Assembly: GCA_012064415.1 (NCBI GenBank)
Contig: SSNU01001114.1
Location: 1-64,000, forward strand
Origin: Gyrodactylus bullatarudis
Lineage: Eukaryota > Platyhelminthes > Monogenea > Gyrodactylidea > Gyrodactylidae
Reading direction: 5' to 3'
Length of the DNA stretch: 64,000 nt
Numbering within the stretch: position 1 is the stretch's first letter; each line of letters opens with the position of its first letter. Below the pieces are notes generated by a model. It was not told where the DNA came from, did no database searches, and saw nothing but the letters and a program-made list of their open reading frames with translations. The position numbers and the translations under genes are program-made. Shown here piece by piece: positions 24,221 to 35,684 of the stretch.

Positions 24221-27200
24221 TAATTATAATTAATAATATAAATTCTAAAGATATTAGAATATTATACATATTTTCCCAATAAATTGATTGGAGTTGTTAC
24301 ATTTTAGATCTAAAAAATCTCTAAATTACTGGACTTTCAATTACCTAAATCAATAAATAATAAATATTGCGTTTAGCTATTCGGCCTAGAAGAACTTGAA
24401 ACAGTTTTTGAATAAGCAAACAGATATGAAGGATTTTTCCAAAAATCTAAAACAATGATATTTTATAGATTTTGAAAAGCCCAGGTTTTGTGCTTTGCCC
24501 AAGTTTATTTTGTTTTAAAATTCGAAGGGTAGTCAGAAGAAGTTTTTCACAAGCCTCGATTATAAAAAATTACATTAAGATTCGAGGTATTACGCAAAAT
24601 AATTTTTTTATCGGTTTTGGCTGAGACTCCCATATTCATGTAGAACAGCTTTACTTGAAAATAACGAATACTGATTGGTAAAAATTGTACCGTACAATCC
24701 TATTTAGAATCGAAATACATTTATCAATGTATTGCTCAATTAAAATAATCTCAATAGATTTTTTTTAGCAATAAATTTATTCACACATTGAATCAACAAG
24801 CAAAGTGGTTACTGGTAGTAACTATGTCCATAAAATAATGTTTACTTTTTTTGTTAGACAATATATATTTATTAGTAACGACTTGGCCAAGACGGGGATC
24901 AAGCCAGCGACATTCGCGTTATTAGCACGACGGTCTAACCAACTGAGCTACTGAGTATACAAAACAAATGCAAGAAAATCTGATAAGTTAGGATCTTTAG
25001 TCTTATAAAATGAATAAATAGCAATAAAATGAGAGAAATGGTTCAACAGAAACTCTAGTGTCTGAAAGCAAATCATGATCATTGATCATCTGGCTGTTAT
25101 TGTAAAAATTTCTGAGATTTACATGCCAGTTACAATCTACAAATTGATTCAATTGTCACATATGCGATTTTTAACTATCAATCATCCAGTTATGTTTTTA
25201 TTTTTCAAGAGAACTAGATTACCATATTTATTTTTAAAATTTTCCCCTGTACATATTAATTACTCTTTTTAAATACAGATTATATTTCTAACAAAAAAAA
25301 ATTGATGGAGACAAGAATAGAACAGAGACTTGGAATTACTAATTTAAGATGATAAGATTTTAATTTTCAGATTGAGTCACGGCTTCAAATAGAAGAGGAA
25401 GAGCACGGATTAGTAGGAATCACTAAATTGGGCAGGGATCAACTCGGGCCTTAGGAGAAAAACCAGCAATTGATGTCTAAGATGTTGTTTCCATTTTTCT
25501 GAGTTTACACATTGGTCATAAAATATATTGATGAGCTTGTCGTACAAATATATATCAGCAAACTTAACTGAAATTATTATTATCAGTTTCTTCTGTACTT
25601 TCACAAATACTTTTGCAAGCAATTTGTTCAATCTTTGTGATAGATAAATACGAATTATATCAAACCAAAAAATTTGAAGGAGCTGTATTTATAAATTATT
25701 CAGAGATTTCAGGAAACAGTTTATATTCATAATTAAATTATTAATTCAATTTTAAATTTAATCATCTCCGGTATTAATGAGATAAAGTTCCATGATTACA
25801 CATTTTCCAATCTACATTTGATTACATAACTCATCCTTCTTTGCCTTGTAACTTAATTTGTTTCTTTGAATAGAAAGATCAAAAATACTGATCCATCAAA
25901 AAGATAATTGGATAAAAATAGATGCAGAATGGAGATTGCCAAGTTTTTTACATCCAAATAAATTTCAGAAGAAGACGCGTGAAGACAGGCATTGTTGAAA
26001 CGTTTGGCAGACCAAAGACTAAAAATTAAAATTGTTCAGTGTTCTGTTTAGAAAGATAGGCTAATTTACAACTACTCTTGGTTAATTCGGTTGACTTCAA
26101 AATCGGAGAGGAATCAAACCTTATTTTTCAACATCACCAATAGACAAAGGAACCATTTATTACTTTTTAATTTTTGAAAAAACCGTCAAACTTAAATCTT
26201 CTAGTCTCTCATAAACTGTTAACCTAGTTTTATGTTTTATGACGTAATTTTAGGTAATTTAGATTGTCTTTTACTCGAATCGACAACAATTTCTTATCTC
26301 ATCTCTTAAGAGTATATGCTACATCATTTTTAGAATATATTTTTGGCATTATGGGATCCTGAAGGCGAAAACATTTTGTGTATGCAAAAATATTATTGAA
26401 TGTTGCTTAAAGGAATAATTATGGTTTTGGTAATTTTCAAAATTAATAAAAAAAATTAGAATAAAGTGAAAAATAGAGTATGAATACTCAATTTCGAAAC
26501 AAATTTAAATGTTGCGAATGAATTTTGTTGAATTTTATTCTATACGATACAATTGCAAGCCAAGGTAAAATAATCATTTTTCCATTATAGAAAAGGGAAC
26601 TCAAGAAGTTTGAATATTTCTAGGAATCCAAATACAAAAAGGCTTCATGATAAGGCCCACATTAATTGTAGAGAAATAATTTTTTAGAGTTCTAAATCAG
26701 AATTAGAATGAGTTGACAATTTACTTTGATTGAAAATTGTTAAAAGTCAATCTACAGTAAAAATATTTCTATTGAAACACGAATATTTACCCCCTAATTA
26801 AGTATTATTTATATCGACCAATCAGAATGCAGCAAGTGATTTCTATACATTTAGATAGGAAAAAAGTTAGTTTTTGTGTCGCACCTACTCAGAACTGACG
26901 AAATGTTTGAATAGGAACCTCAATAAAAATTTATTGTTTCATAGCTCATTCAAAACATTATCAGATTATCTTCCAGACGAGTCGTTAAAAAAATATTTTA
27001 TTAATTCTTTAGATGAGAGAGCGTACAATGGCTATGAAAAGCAATTTAATACTGATATTTAGGATCATCTTTATAATTAAACAAAGAACTCAAAATTTAA
27101 CTTGGAAATGGCGAGTTTCTCTACCAAATTCGAATTCTTTGGTTAATTATCACCCAAATTGTTAGTAAAAAATCTTTGAAATCGATTAAATTTTTGAGCC

Positions 27201-27300
27201 CCAACTCTGACAAAGTGAAAATTTTGGAAATTTCGAGATTCATAAAAATAGCTCATGGGCTTCTGACTATACTCAGTTTTAAGTACATTTCATATTAACT
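24221..27300. other. Gene-poor stretch
   Basis: Apart from a tRNA-like sequence at 24881-24955 I see no supportable gene. The frame at 26874-27062 opens on GTG and matches nothing I know. Short segments near 25330-25405 resemble 22040-22095 (both contain CTTCAAATAGAAGAGGAA), so part of this is repeat. Confidence 0.5.
24881..24955 (-). tRNA. tRNA-Ile(AAU)-like sequence, probably a pseudogene
   Basis: On the minus strand TAGCTCAGTTGGTTAGA (D arm/A box) is followed by GTCGTGCTAATAACGCGA, an anticodon arm with AAU in a normal Ile context. The T arm (GCTGGCTTGATCCCCGT) pairs poorly and lacks the usual TTCGA, and the 5' side does not pair with the CTTGGCC 3' acceptor strand. This looks like a decayed tRNA or a tRNA-derived SINE head. 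Confidence 0.6.
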
Positions 27301-27562
27301 ACAGCTTTAATTCAACAGTCCTTTCAACAAACTCTTTTTCTTCCATTTCTGTTACCCCATTAATAAGTAATAAATTCAGAGTAGAGTGTATCATTTTTGT
27401 GCGTATGTTTTCACTTCTCACATTTCATACCATACGCATCATCAATTTGTTTCTATTGGTCCATTTTGTATTTACCAAAAGAAAATTTTTATTATTTAAA
27501 GATTTCAATTATTCCTGTTCAGTCAAAAAAAAAGAAATCCAGCAACATTTTCTCAAGAAAGA

Positions 27563-27787
27563 ATGAGATTCATTATAATTATAGCCGTCATCCTCCTCAT
27601 CTGCACTAACGCCGTGATGTCAGCAGCGACCAGCATGCCCTTTCAAATTTACGATGATGAAATGTTCAATGCACCTACACTCTCATCAGGAGGCTATGCA
27701 TTCTACTCAAGGCCAAGGTAAGTATAGATATTCATATGCATTGCATATTTTTCTTCTTATTATTTCATCTGTAGATATGGAAAATAA
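27563..27787 (+). CDS. Candidate NPF/NPY-type neuropeptide precursor (RPRY-amide)
   Basis: Exon 1 is 27563-27717, exon 2 is 27775-27787; a 57-bp intron with GTAAGT donor and a pyrimidine-rich CTGTAG acceptor joins AG|A to make Arg. The 55-aa product has a signal peptide (1 to about 21), a mature part of about 32 residues, and the end AFYSRPRYGK then stop: Gly is the amidation donor and Lys the trimmed basic residue. RPRF/RxRY-amide ends define invertebrate NPF and vertebrate NPY, and an intron in the penultimate Arg codon is, from memory, a hallmark of that gene family. Unusual: the peptide is short, lacks the Tyr/Leu-rich amphipathic helix, and no C-terminal propeptide follows GK. AATAAA-like signals lie at about 27792 and 27855. 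Confidence 0.62.
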
Positions 27788-27994
27788 ACCATGAATAAAT
27801 GACCCAATTTCAAAGGATATATTCTGTTTTTTCTGTCTTCAGACTGATTTGATGGAATAAAAATTTCTCTGTTATCTCATCAGTCTATATTTCTGTCAAT
27901 ACAACAACATCCCATCTTAAATTTATATTCTTCATTTAATACCTATCGAGTCGATACGACAACTGATCGAGAAAAATACTCAAAATTAAATTAA

Positions 27995-28418
27995 AGGGTA
28001 AATTCCAAAAATCACCCCAAATTTTCGCTACCTCTGAAGAATTTCATGTTTCTCAAAATAGTGAAATAAGAAGAGTTATTAATTTCAATGTTCTTGAAGT
28101 TTTAAAAAAATTAATGAATTTCCCTGTAAACATCTGAGTGCCGTGACTAATAAGTTAGAAGTTTCCCTTGAAAATTATGTTCCAAATGAATGCAAAGTAA
28201 TCTCCTTGAAAGCAGCTTACTCGGAGATTATCGTGCTCTGTGACGCCGAAAATCTGAAGGAGTCAGAACTTGAAGGTTACAAAATAATTAAAAAACGTGG
28301 ATTACCATACACAAGTCGTAAAAAATCAAGTTTAATGAAATTTAGTGTTGAATAAAATTATTTTTAAGAAGTTTCTTTTGAAAATTTTCGGGGTGATTTT
28401 TCGAATTAACCCTAAATT
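27995..28418 (+). mobile_element. ~420-bp element with imperfect terminal inverted repeats
   Basis: Left end AGGGTAAATTCCAAAAATCA and right end GGTGATTTTTCGAATTAACC are imperfect reverse complements over about 25 bp. A 70-residue frame (28143-28355) inside matches the related sequence at 20660-20900. I do not recognise the protein; it is probably a deletion derivative of a larger transposon. Confidence 0.6.
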
Positions 28419-29157
28419 AAAATGATTCTAAGGATTCTTTTGCATCCATCAAAGAAAGTCGATTTTCTATTGAATTTCCTATCTACTAATAAGTAGATGG
28501 AAAAACTAATTTTACTAAGCTTGGTTATTTTATCCAGGTTTATATTTCTTTATCAATTGAAATATTGTAAAAAAGGGACATTTTCTGTTTTAATAATTTT
28601 TCATTTGATTCGAATTCTTCTTTTGAGAAAATTTTACATTGCTATAAATTATTTTTATTATTATTAGCGCCAAATGGGAATTAGAAAAATAATTTTTTCA
28701 GATTTTTTTTCTTCAAATGGTAAAAGTGGGCAGCATGATTAGGATTCCAGGAAATCTTTAACAAATTCGAATTCTTGATGAAAATATCGTGATTTCTGTA
28801 AAAATCATAGATTCCCAACTTCATATCAATTAGCTTTAGATTTTTTCCGATTTTTAACTTGGTTCAGAATACTAATCCAGTGCCTTGATGGTTTATATTA
28901 CTTAACCCAATGTTTGATTGAGACATGATTGATGGTAGAATTTTGCATTTACTCTAATAGTTAATATTTGATAAACTTTTATTTGGCCAATATTTTTTCC
29001 CACCAAAGGTCCAGTTTGGAGTTTCTTTATAATGATTGTATTACAATCCCACCTTTTTTGTATTTTAGGAAAAATGGATTTATTGACGATGTAATGAAAA
29101 TTATATTGCTAAAAATATCTATAGAGTGAGCTGCATTGATAATGCCTAATGTAACGA

Positions 29158-30774
29158 CTAGGGCCTCAAAAATACAGTACCAAAAAAGATGAAAAATAGT
29201 ATCTCATAAACTGAAAAATAAGAAGAAACAGTACTTTGAAGAAAATTTAAGAGATTCTGAGTAGAAAATAGTGTTCCACAGTAAATTCTAGCAAGATTTA
29301 GAACCTTGTGTTGTCAAAATTTCTGATTTTTTGTCAAATTATTTTCACCATTCAACTGATATAGCGAATATTTTACAAAATAAATCCTTACAGTTTAAAT
29401 TCTATGGAATAATTTTTGACTTGCTATCAGCTTACACGATGAAATACTGCTAGCTTAGGAATCTAGTTACCCATTCATCGAAAATTTTGATTGGTCGTTT
29501 ACTAAAGTTGAAGAATACTTGAGTACTCTGAGACTTAATTCAGAAAAATAGTACAAAAACGCACTGGGACAACAATTAAGTGCAGAAATGCTACCAGTTA
29601 TCTTTAAATTGGGATAAGATGGGCAGATTTTCTCTTCAGATTATTGCAACTCAGTCAGTCTTTATCTAGAGAAAAATAGACCAGATACACTAAACTTCCT
29701 AGAAAATGTATTATCCGAAAAATAATCGATCGAAATATTTCTACCTGATTACTCATGAGTACGACCATTAATTTTCAAAAATATTTTTAGAACCTCGTGT
29801 GTTCTGAAGCGCCAAATAAGGCTTGAACTTCACAATAAAATTATAAAAATTTGTATTTTGGCTAATATCGCTATGCTCTTGCCTCTAAACCTTTTTCCAT
29901 TAATCTAGCTCCATTAATAAGCGAAATATATTTTTTTCGTTCTACATCAATAAAAATAACTCCATCCGATGCAGAATGAAAAGTTGTTTCACTTGCCTAA
30001 ATTTTATGCATCAATATCATAATCGGTGAAAACTAGACGAGTTCAAAGTTGATATGATCGGGATATTTGTTTTCGAATGAAAATCGATAAAATTCCATTT
30101 TTAATCTGACTTTAGTTATGGACCCCCGTTTTTTCTTACCGATGACGTCATATCATGTAAGCTTTGCCATGTTGGGAGACCCCCGTTCTTATTCTAATAA
30201 TGAAGGATGTTGAATAATTATAATGTTGGCAGATCCCTATCCTTACAATAAGAACGGGGGTCTCCCAACATGGCAAAGCTTACATGATATGACGTCATCG
30301 GTAAGAAAAAACGGGGGTCCATAACTAAAGTCAGATTAAAAATGGAATTTTATCGATTTTCATTCGAAAACAAATATCCCGATCATATCAACTTTGAACT
30401 CGTCTAGTTTTCACCGATTATGATATTGATGCATAAAATTTAGGCAAGTGAAACAACTTTTCATTCTGCATCGGATGGAGTTATTTTTATTGATGTAGAA
30501 CGAAAAAAATATATTTCGCTTATTAATGGAGCTAGATTAATGGAAAAAGGTTTAGAGGCAAGAGCATAGCGATATTAGCCAAAATACAAATTTTTATAAT
30601 TTTATTGTGAAGTTCAAGCCTTATTTGTCGCTTCAGAACACACGAGGTTCTAAAAATGTTTTTGAAAATTAATGATCGTACTCATGAGTAATCAGGTAGA
30701 AATATTTCGATCGATTATTTTTCGGATAATACATTTTCTAGGACGTTTAGTGTAGTACTTTTTTGAGGCCCTAG
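29158..30774. mobile_element. 1.6-kb palindromic hAT-type transposon
   Basis: Outer ends CTAGGGCCTCAAAA (29158-29171) and TTTTGAGGCCCTAG (30761-30774) are perfect complements, flanked by near-identical 8-mers GTAACGAC and GTAATGAC. Inside, 29687-30193 and 30247-30753 (507 bp each) are reverse complements without indels and only about four mismatches seen, around a 53-bp spacer. 29172-29686 is present only on the left. No coding frame, so non-autonomous; the long arms make it a perfect hairpin former. Confidence 0.9.
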
Positions 30775-31620
30775 TAATGACTCATTGAAGCCTTTCTTTA
30801 TAATTTTCCCAAATTAGAGTACTTTCAGGGAATTTTACCACATGTAGAATCTCTGATCCGATAAATTCAGAAACCTGACTTTACAGGCGAAACCGCATGC
30901 AAAAAACTCTAAAAAAACATTTGAAAATTTCAAGTTCTTGATGATTTTGCCCATAGTTACTGTTAAAGATAAATAGTTCAAATCGAAATAAACATTTTTG
31001 GTATCTTGAACCTTTTTCCCTTAATAATTTAATCATAATTGAAAATGACTGAAAAAATTCCGATCACGGATCTCAAGATTATTTACTTTAGGATCAGGAT
31101 CAGAGCTCAAATGAATAAACAAGTTACGATTCATATGCAGATTTTATAAAAGTGGTTATTGGGATGACTGTATTACATCAATGGATAGAAATTTAATCCT
31201 ACCTAGTAGACTTGCTTGTCATTTACTTGAAATTGGAACAGAGTTACCAATAACTGTTTTCATAGATGACTATTTAGAAACGATAACTGTAACCGTGATA
31301 CTGAAATACAGGCTTATTGATTGCCCTTAACCGTCAGTATTAAAAACATGCGATTAGATTGACAATGTATTCCTAGTAGAAATTTCCTAAACTCATAGAT
31401 CAGTAAATAACTGTGGTTGTAAGAGACAATTTCGGTAAAACTATTGAATGAATCGATTGATTATAATATAAATAATATACACAACTTAATATAAATGTAG
31501 ATAAGTGAGAAGTTCTCACTGAGAACGAACTATACCTACAGACTGTAGAACACAGGTAAGTGCAATGAGCGAATAGATTTGTGATGAATATTAATAAATT
31601 ATAAATATATAAAAAAGAAT
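30775..31620. other. No supported gene
   Basis: AT-rich flank between the palindromic transposon and the tRNA gene. No coding or repeat feature is supported. Confidence 0.6.
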
Positions 31621-31703
31621 GCCAGTTTGGCCGAGTGGTTAAGGCGGTGGACTTAAGATCCACTGGGGGTATCTCCGCGTGGGTTCGAACCCCACAGCTG
31701 GCA
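31621..31703 (+). tRNA. tRNA-Leu(UAA)
   Basis: 83 nt that fold as a class II tRNA. The acceptor GCCAGTT pairs with AGCTGGC (one G-U) plus discriminator A. The A box TGGCCGAGTGG and B box GGTTCGAACCC are canonical. The anticodon stem GTGGA/TCCAC holds loop CTTAAGA (anticodon UAA), and the long variable arm is typical of Leu. No intron. TTTT at about 31708 would stop pol III. Probably functional. Confidence 0.95.
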
Positions 31704-31944
31704 TTAACCTTTTAAACCTTATAATTTCAATCATTTTATCGAGTGTCGAGACAACGTCAAGATTTTTTTTCAAATTCCACACCCTACTAATTATTCCATA
31801 AACAATTCTCCACCTATACGAATAGTGATTTAATCATTATTGAATATATTTACATAGTGCCTATGTTATAGTCAATCTTCTTTCGCAATTTCATCACACT
31901 ATGCAGTAAATATTTTATTCCCTTTCTCATCTTATCTTATTATG

Positions 31945-32065
31945 TTCTTTCGTTAAAAATAAATAAAAAATAGTCAATCGATAGTTGATATTCGGTCTGA
32001 AGAGAACCAATGAAAATAAGGCTTTATTCACCAAAATAATCTTTTGTTCGTTCTTAAACTCAGAC
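31945..32065 (-). repeat. LTR-like repeat remnant
   Basis: On the minus strand GAACGAAC..TGAATAAAGCC..GGTTCTCTTCAGACC matches segments at about 47960-48065 and 59590-59670. The AATAAAGC followed by a GGTTCTCTTCAGACC stretch looks like a polyadenylation/R-U5 region of an LTR, but no paired copy or internal region is present. The rest of 31704-32432 shows nothing else. Confidence 0.45.
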
Positions 32066-32432
32066 CTGACTTCAAAAATAAAAAATAATTTATATTGTTA
32101 AAAAAGAGTATTTTATTTTTTGAATTTTATACAACCTGAGTTAAAAATAATTTACAATTTCGAGCCTCCTCTATAGTAAGGGTTGAATTTTGTTTGAAGA
32201 TTGTACAACCAAAGGATTGATAAAGTTGGAATGACAACTGGAATACTACACACACCAACTTCCCGAAACCACTGGATATGGAGGTAAAATTTTTATGTGA
32301 ATGGTGTAATTGAATTTTGTTTTTCGAATTACAACAGCAGAAATAATAGAATAGAGAAGAGCAATTTATTGAGAAAAAACAATCACTGAATAATTAGAAT
32401 GATATTCAGAAATTTGACATTTGGCATCGGGA

Positions 32433-35400
32433 TCATCTTCGTTTCTGTAGAAAAAAGTTAGTTAATTATAATTCGTAATGAGTCAATTTACTAGACCATG
32501 TTCAACCCTTCATTTCCTATTATTCTACCAAGTGAAAAACTACACCTTTCAAGCTGAACTGAAAGATTCACTGGTACTAATCAAAGTTACTTGAAAAAGG
32601 GTGATTTTTTGAAAACCTATTTTTAATCTAGATGTAATCGCAAACTCAATTTGTTTAATAGTTTAGAAGATAACTATGATTTAGAGCCAAAAAATGATAC
32701 AAATTTTAACCACTATTATCTTTTAAATGATAAGTCAGCTTTCGAAAAAAGCAATTCAGATTCGGAATCAGCGTGATTATTCTGGCAAGGTTAGAAATTT
32801 TCAAATTTGTGTAATGAAAAATATATAATTTGGGACATGAAGGGTTAAACATTTATAATTGAAGAGATCTCATAAAATTTATGCCTAAGTATTATTATTT
32901 TTATCACCATGGCATTATATAAAAATATAAAATTAAAATGTGAAAAAAGGGGAACGCATCACTTACAAAAGGAGATCTACTATATTTTCGTGTGGATCGA
33001 TAATTTCTAGGAGATGGTCGTCGTCGAGCCGGATATCTAGGAGGGGTCTTCCTAGGGAATCTTCGAGGTCTAGGACTGAATGAGGTACGACCATGTTTCA
33101 TCTTCTTCTCAAACTCCTCTAACCGACGTTTCTGTTGTGCTTCTGCCTAGAAGACGAGAAAATGAATGAATTACCACATGTCTTGAGAGAGAGTAATCAA
33201 TGTAGACTCACTTGTTCTTTTGTAAGGGGTTTCCAGAATATTTTTGGATTGGTAGAAGTAAAGTTGAAAAGAGCATCCAGAGGATCTGTAGTAGTACTTA
33301 CGTTGTCTTCTACAAAATTAAAAGATAGAGAGATAGAGAATATGAATGAATCGAGTAAATCTTTCATGGATGCAAAAACCACTCACCACCAATGGTCGTT
33401 TTATTATTTTGTTTTGATTTATGGGAAACGTCCATTGTAGGATTGCTGCTCGTTATGAGGGCGGAGGAATCATTAAAGGGGGAACTACTAGGAGCGTCCT
33501 TGTCTTCAGAGTCCTCAGCAATAGGCTCTTCAGAGTCAGCAAAAGGCGGCTCATCGTCATCTAAAAATATTAAATTGAGTAAATTGGCACGAAAATTTTT
33601 ACGAAAAGCTCAAGGTGCACAGCCCCAACACAAAAAACTGATCGTATGAGTTTAGAATCTTATTGTTCTAAATAAAAATTGAAAAAAAATTTTGTATTAC
33701 CACTTATGAGCTATTGTTATTCTAAAGGTCTTATTTGAAGGACTAAATATAACTTTGTGTAAGTTAAAAAATATAGATTTCAGTCTCATCGAACTTACTG
33801 GTATTTTTCGATTTTTTCGACTTTTTAGCAGGATAAAGAATCTGTTTTGGTGGGAGTTTGTCGCCTTTTTGACCAAAGGTCTTCATCCAAACTAAAAGAG
33901 TTTCTGTACAATATTCAACTTTTAAAATTCGAGGATTGATCTTTGGCCATTTGGAGCCATCCATTTCTTCCCGGCATCTAATAACAAGAGGTCATGATAG
34001 TGAAGAGATGAAAGAAGATTTTTGGAATTCCCAACGTACTTTTCAGCAATGTCAGAATTCTCAAATTTCACAATAGCCTGAGATTTAACGTTATCCAACC
34101 AAATCTCATCAACTTTACCATAATTATTTTGAAGCATCTTGAATAACTGGCCAGCATTATAGGGTCTTACAAGGCAGGTGATGTAAATGTACTCGGAAAC
34201 ATCATTTTGTGCAGGTCGAGATGCTTGGGTCTTGAAGACCTTTTCAGTGTCAGCATCCAAAATTGCACTTTCAACTAAACGATGAAGAAGAGAAGAGTTC
34301 TCTATTTAACCAGAATGATTAGTTTTACAAATGGTCTTTTTTTAACATACTCTCTGAGCCATCCAAAAAGTTTTGTTTGACGACTGCAGCTGTTTTGTCT
34401 GTCCGATGAATTTGATTTCGTAAATCAGCTAATAATAAAATGTAAGAAACATGAGCTCAATTCAAGTAAAGCTTAAATTTTGAAAAAAAATCAATTGTTC
34501 AAGTGAAAACTTACAACTTGAACGTGCTATGCCGTTTTGTTCTTTTCTTTCTACTGGCTTCTCAATTCTGATATTGTTATTTTTCTCTTCTGTAATAACA
34601 CGTTCTAGTTCTTTTTTTGGAGGAGGTCCTGATTCCTCGTTCAGGACCTGGTCAATAGACCGAGGATTAGATAAGACTTCGGGAATGAGCTGAGATAAAG
34701 TTTCGGAGCAGATACTCTTTTCAAGGAAATAACTCTTATTAAGACCCCATTTGCGTTTTTTGGCTTTAATCTTGAGATCTTTTGCAGTTGAAACTGGAAA
34801 ATCATTAGTTAAGCTGGTTTCTTTTGATTCTGGGAGATTTTGAATAGAATTTTCTTCTGTACTATCTGATTTTAATCCATTAGTATCGCAGATGGGATCG
34901 GATACTGAATTGCTATTATTTACAGGCTCTTTTATAGAGAAAGTTTCATCCGAGTTGTTTGTTTCTCCAATTTTTGATGATTCCTCGGGGTTGATTTCAT
35001 TTTGATTGTCAGATTCACCAAAGTCACAATCATCTCCGTCATTGGAGTTTAAAGATTGATCTAAATCATTCGTTTTAGGCTCTACGCCGTTTTCTATGGT
35101 TTCAGCTAGCTTATTCGACGAATCAGATTTATCATCATAGACAACTGAAGAAATTTCTAAATTACAAGAATTTTCAATAATTTTTACGTCTGAATTATTA
35201 TCTTTTTCCCTGCTAATACTTTCATCAGTAACAACTGCCGACTGGGATTGATTTATGGAACTCTCAGATTCAATCTGTGACATATTGATAGAAACCTTTG
35301 TTGAAATAATTTAAATTTTAAATAACTGATGAAATTATGAATGATATGATATAATAATTGAATAGAAATTTTACAAAAGCATCAACAGCTAATCAATGCA

Positions 35401-35579
35401 AGATAAATAGTACTCACATCTTGATCTGAATAGACATTAGCGAGACGCTGTAACAACTCCTTTTTATTGCCTACTTTTGATAGATTTAGTTCCCCTAGCT
35501 TTTCTTTTAGATCAACTACTTTTAAAGAGGCCAAAGTACGACCATCTGGGAGAGTTATATTTGATGGATCTAGTGACAT
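32433..35579 (-). CDS. ACIN1: Acinus (ACIN1) homologue, 9 exons, complete
   Basis: Exons (minus): 35418-35579, 34515-35295, 34351-34428, 34040-34301, 33799-33977, 33387-33560, 33212-33309, 32967-33146, 32433-32444; all phases join to a 641-aa protein. Acinus is a nuclear component of the ASAP complex (with RNPS1 and SAP18) linked to the exon junction complex, splicing and apoptosis. Visible: SAP DNA-binding motif (about 10-50, LKVVDLKEKLGELNLSKVG), a long acidic Ser/Asn-rich region in exon 2, an RRM-like domain (YIYITCLVRPYNAGQLFKML to KWPKINPRILKVEYC), the RNPS1/SAP18-binding RSB motif (DALFNFTSTNPKIFWKPLT) in exon 7, and an Arg/Ser/Pro tail ending KRR. The 62-bp intron 33978-34039 is open in frame and could mislead a gene finder. 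Confidence 0.93.
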
Positions 35580-35684
35580 CGAAAGTTTATAATAAGACTT
35601 TTATTAAAACAAATCATCCATCACCAATTTTGAGTGTTTTAATTAATGCAATTATCAAAATTATTAAATTCAAGCATTTTATGA
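35580..35684. promoter_or_regulatory. Probable bidirectional ACIN1/TMEM62 promoter
   Basis: Only 105 bp separate the two divergent start codons (35579 minus, 35685 plus), so both 5' UTRs and the core promoters must lie here or overlap the neighbouring first exons. No TATA box is placed convincingly for either gene. Shared promoter is an inference from spacing. Confidence 0.6.

Noticed and set aside
26874..27062. 62-aa frame CRTYSELTKCLNRNL..
   Set aside because: Starts on GTG, no recognised domain and no convincing splice sites.
33922..34054. Acinus frame continuing as KYVGNSKNLLSSLHY
   Set aside because: This is intron sequence; the splice sites at 34039 and 33978 restore the conserved continuation.
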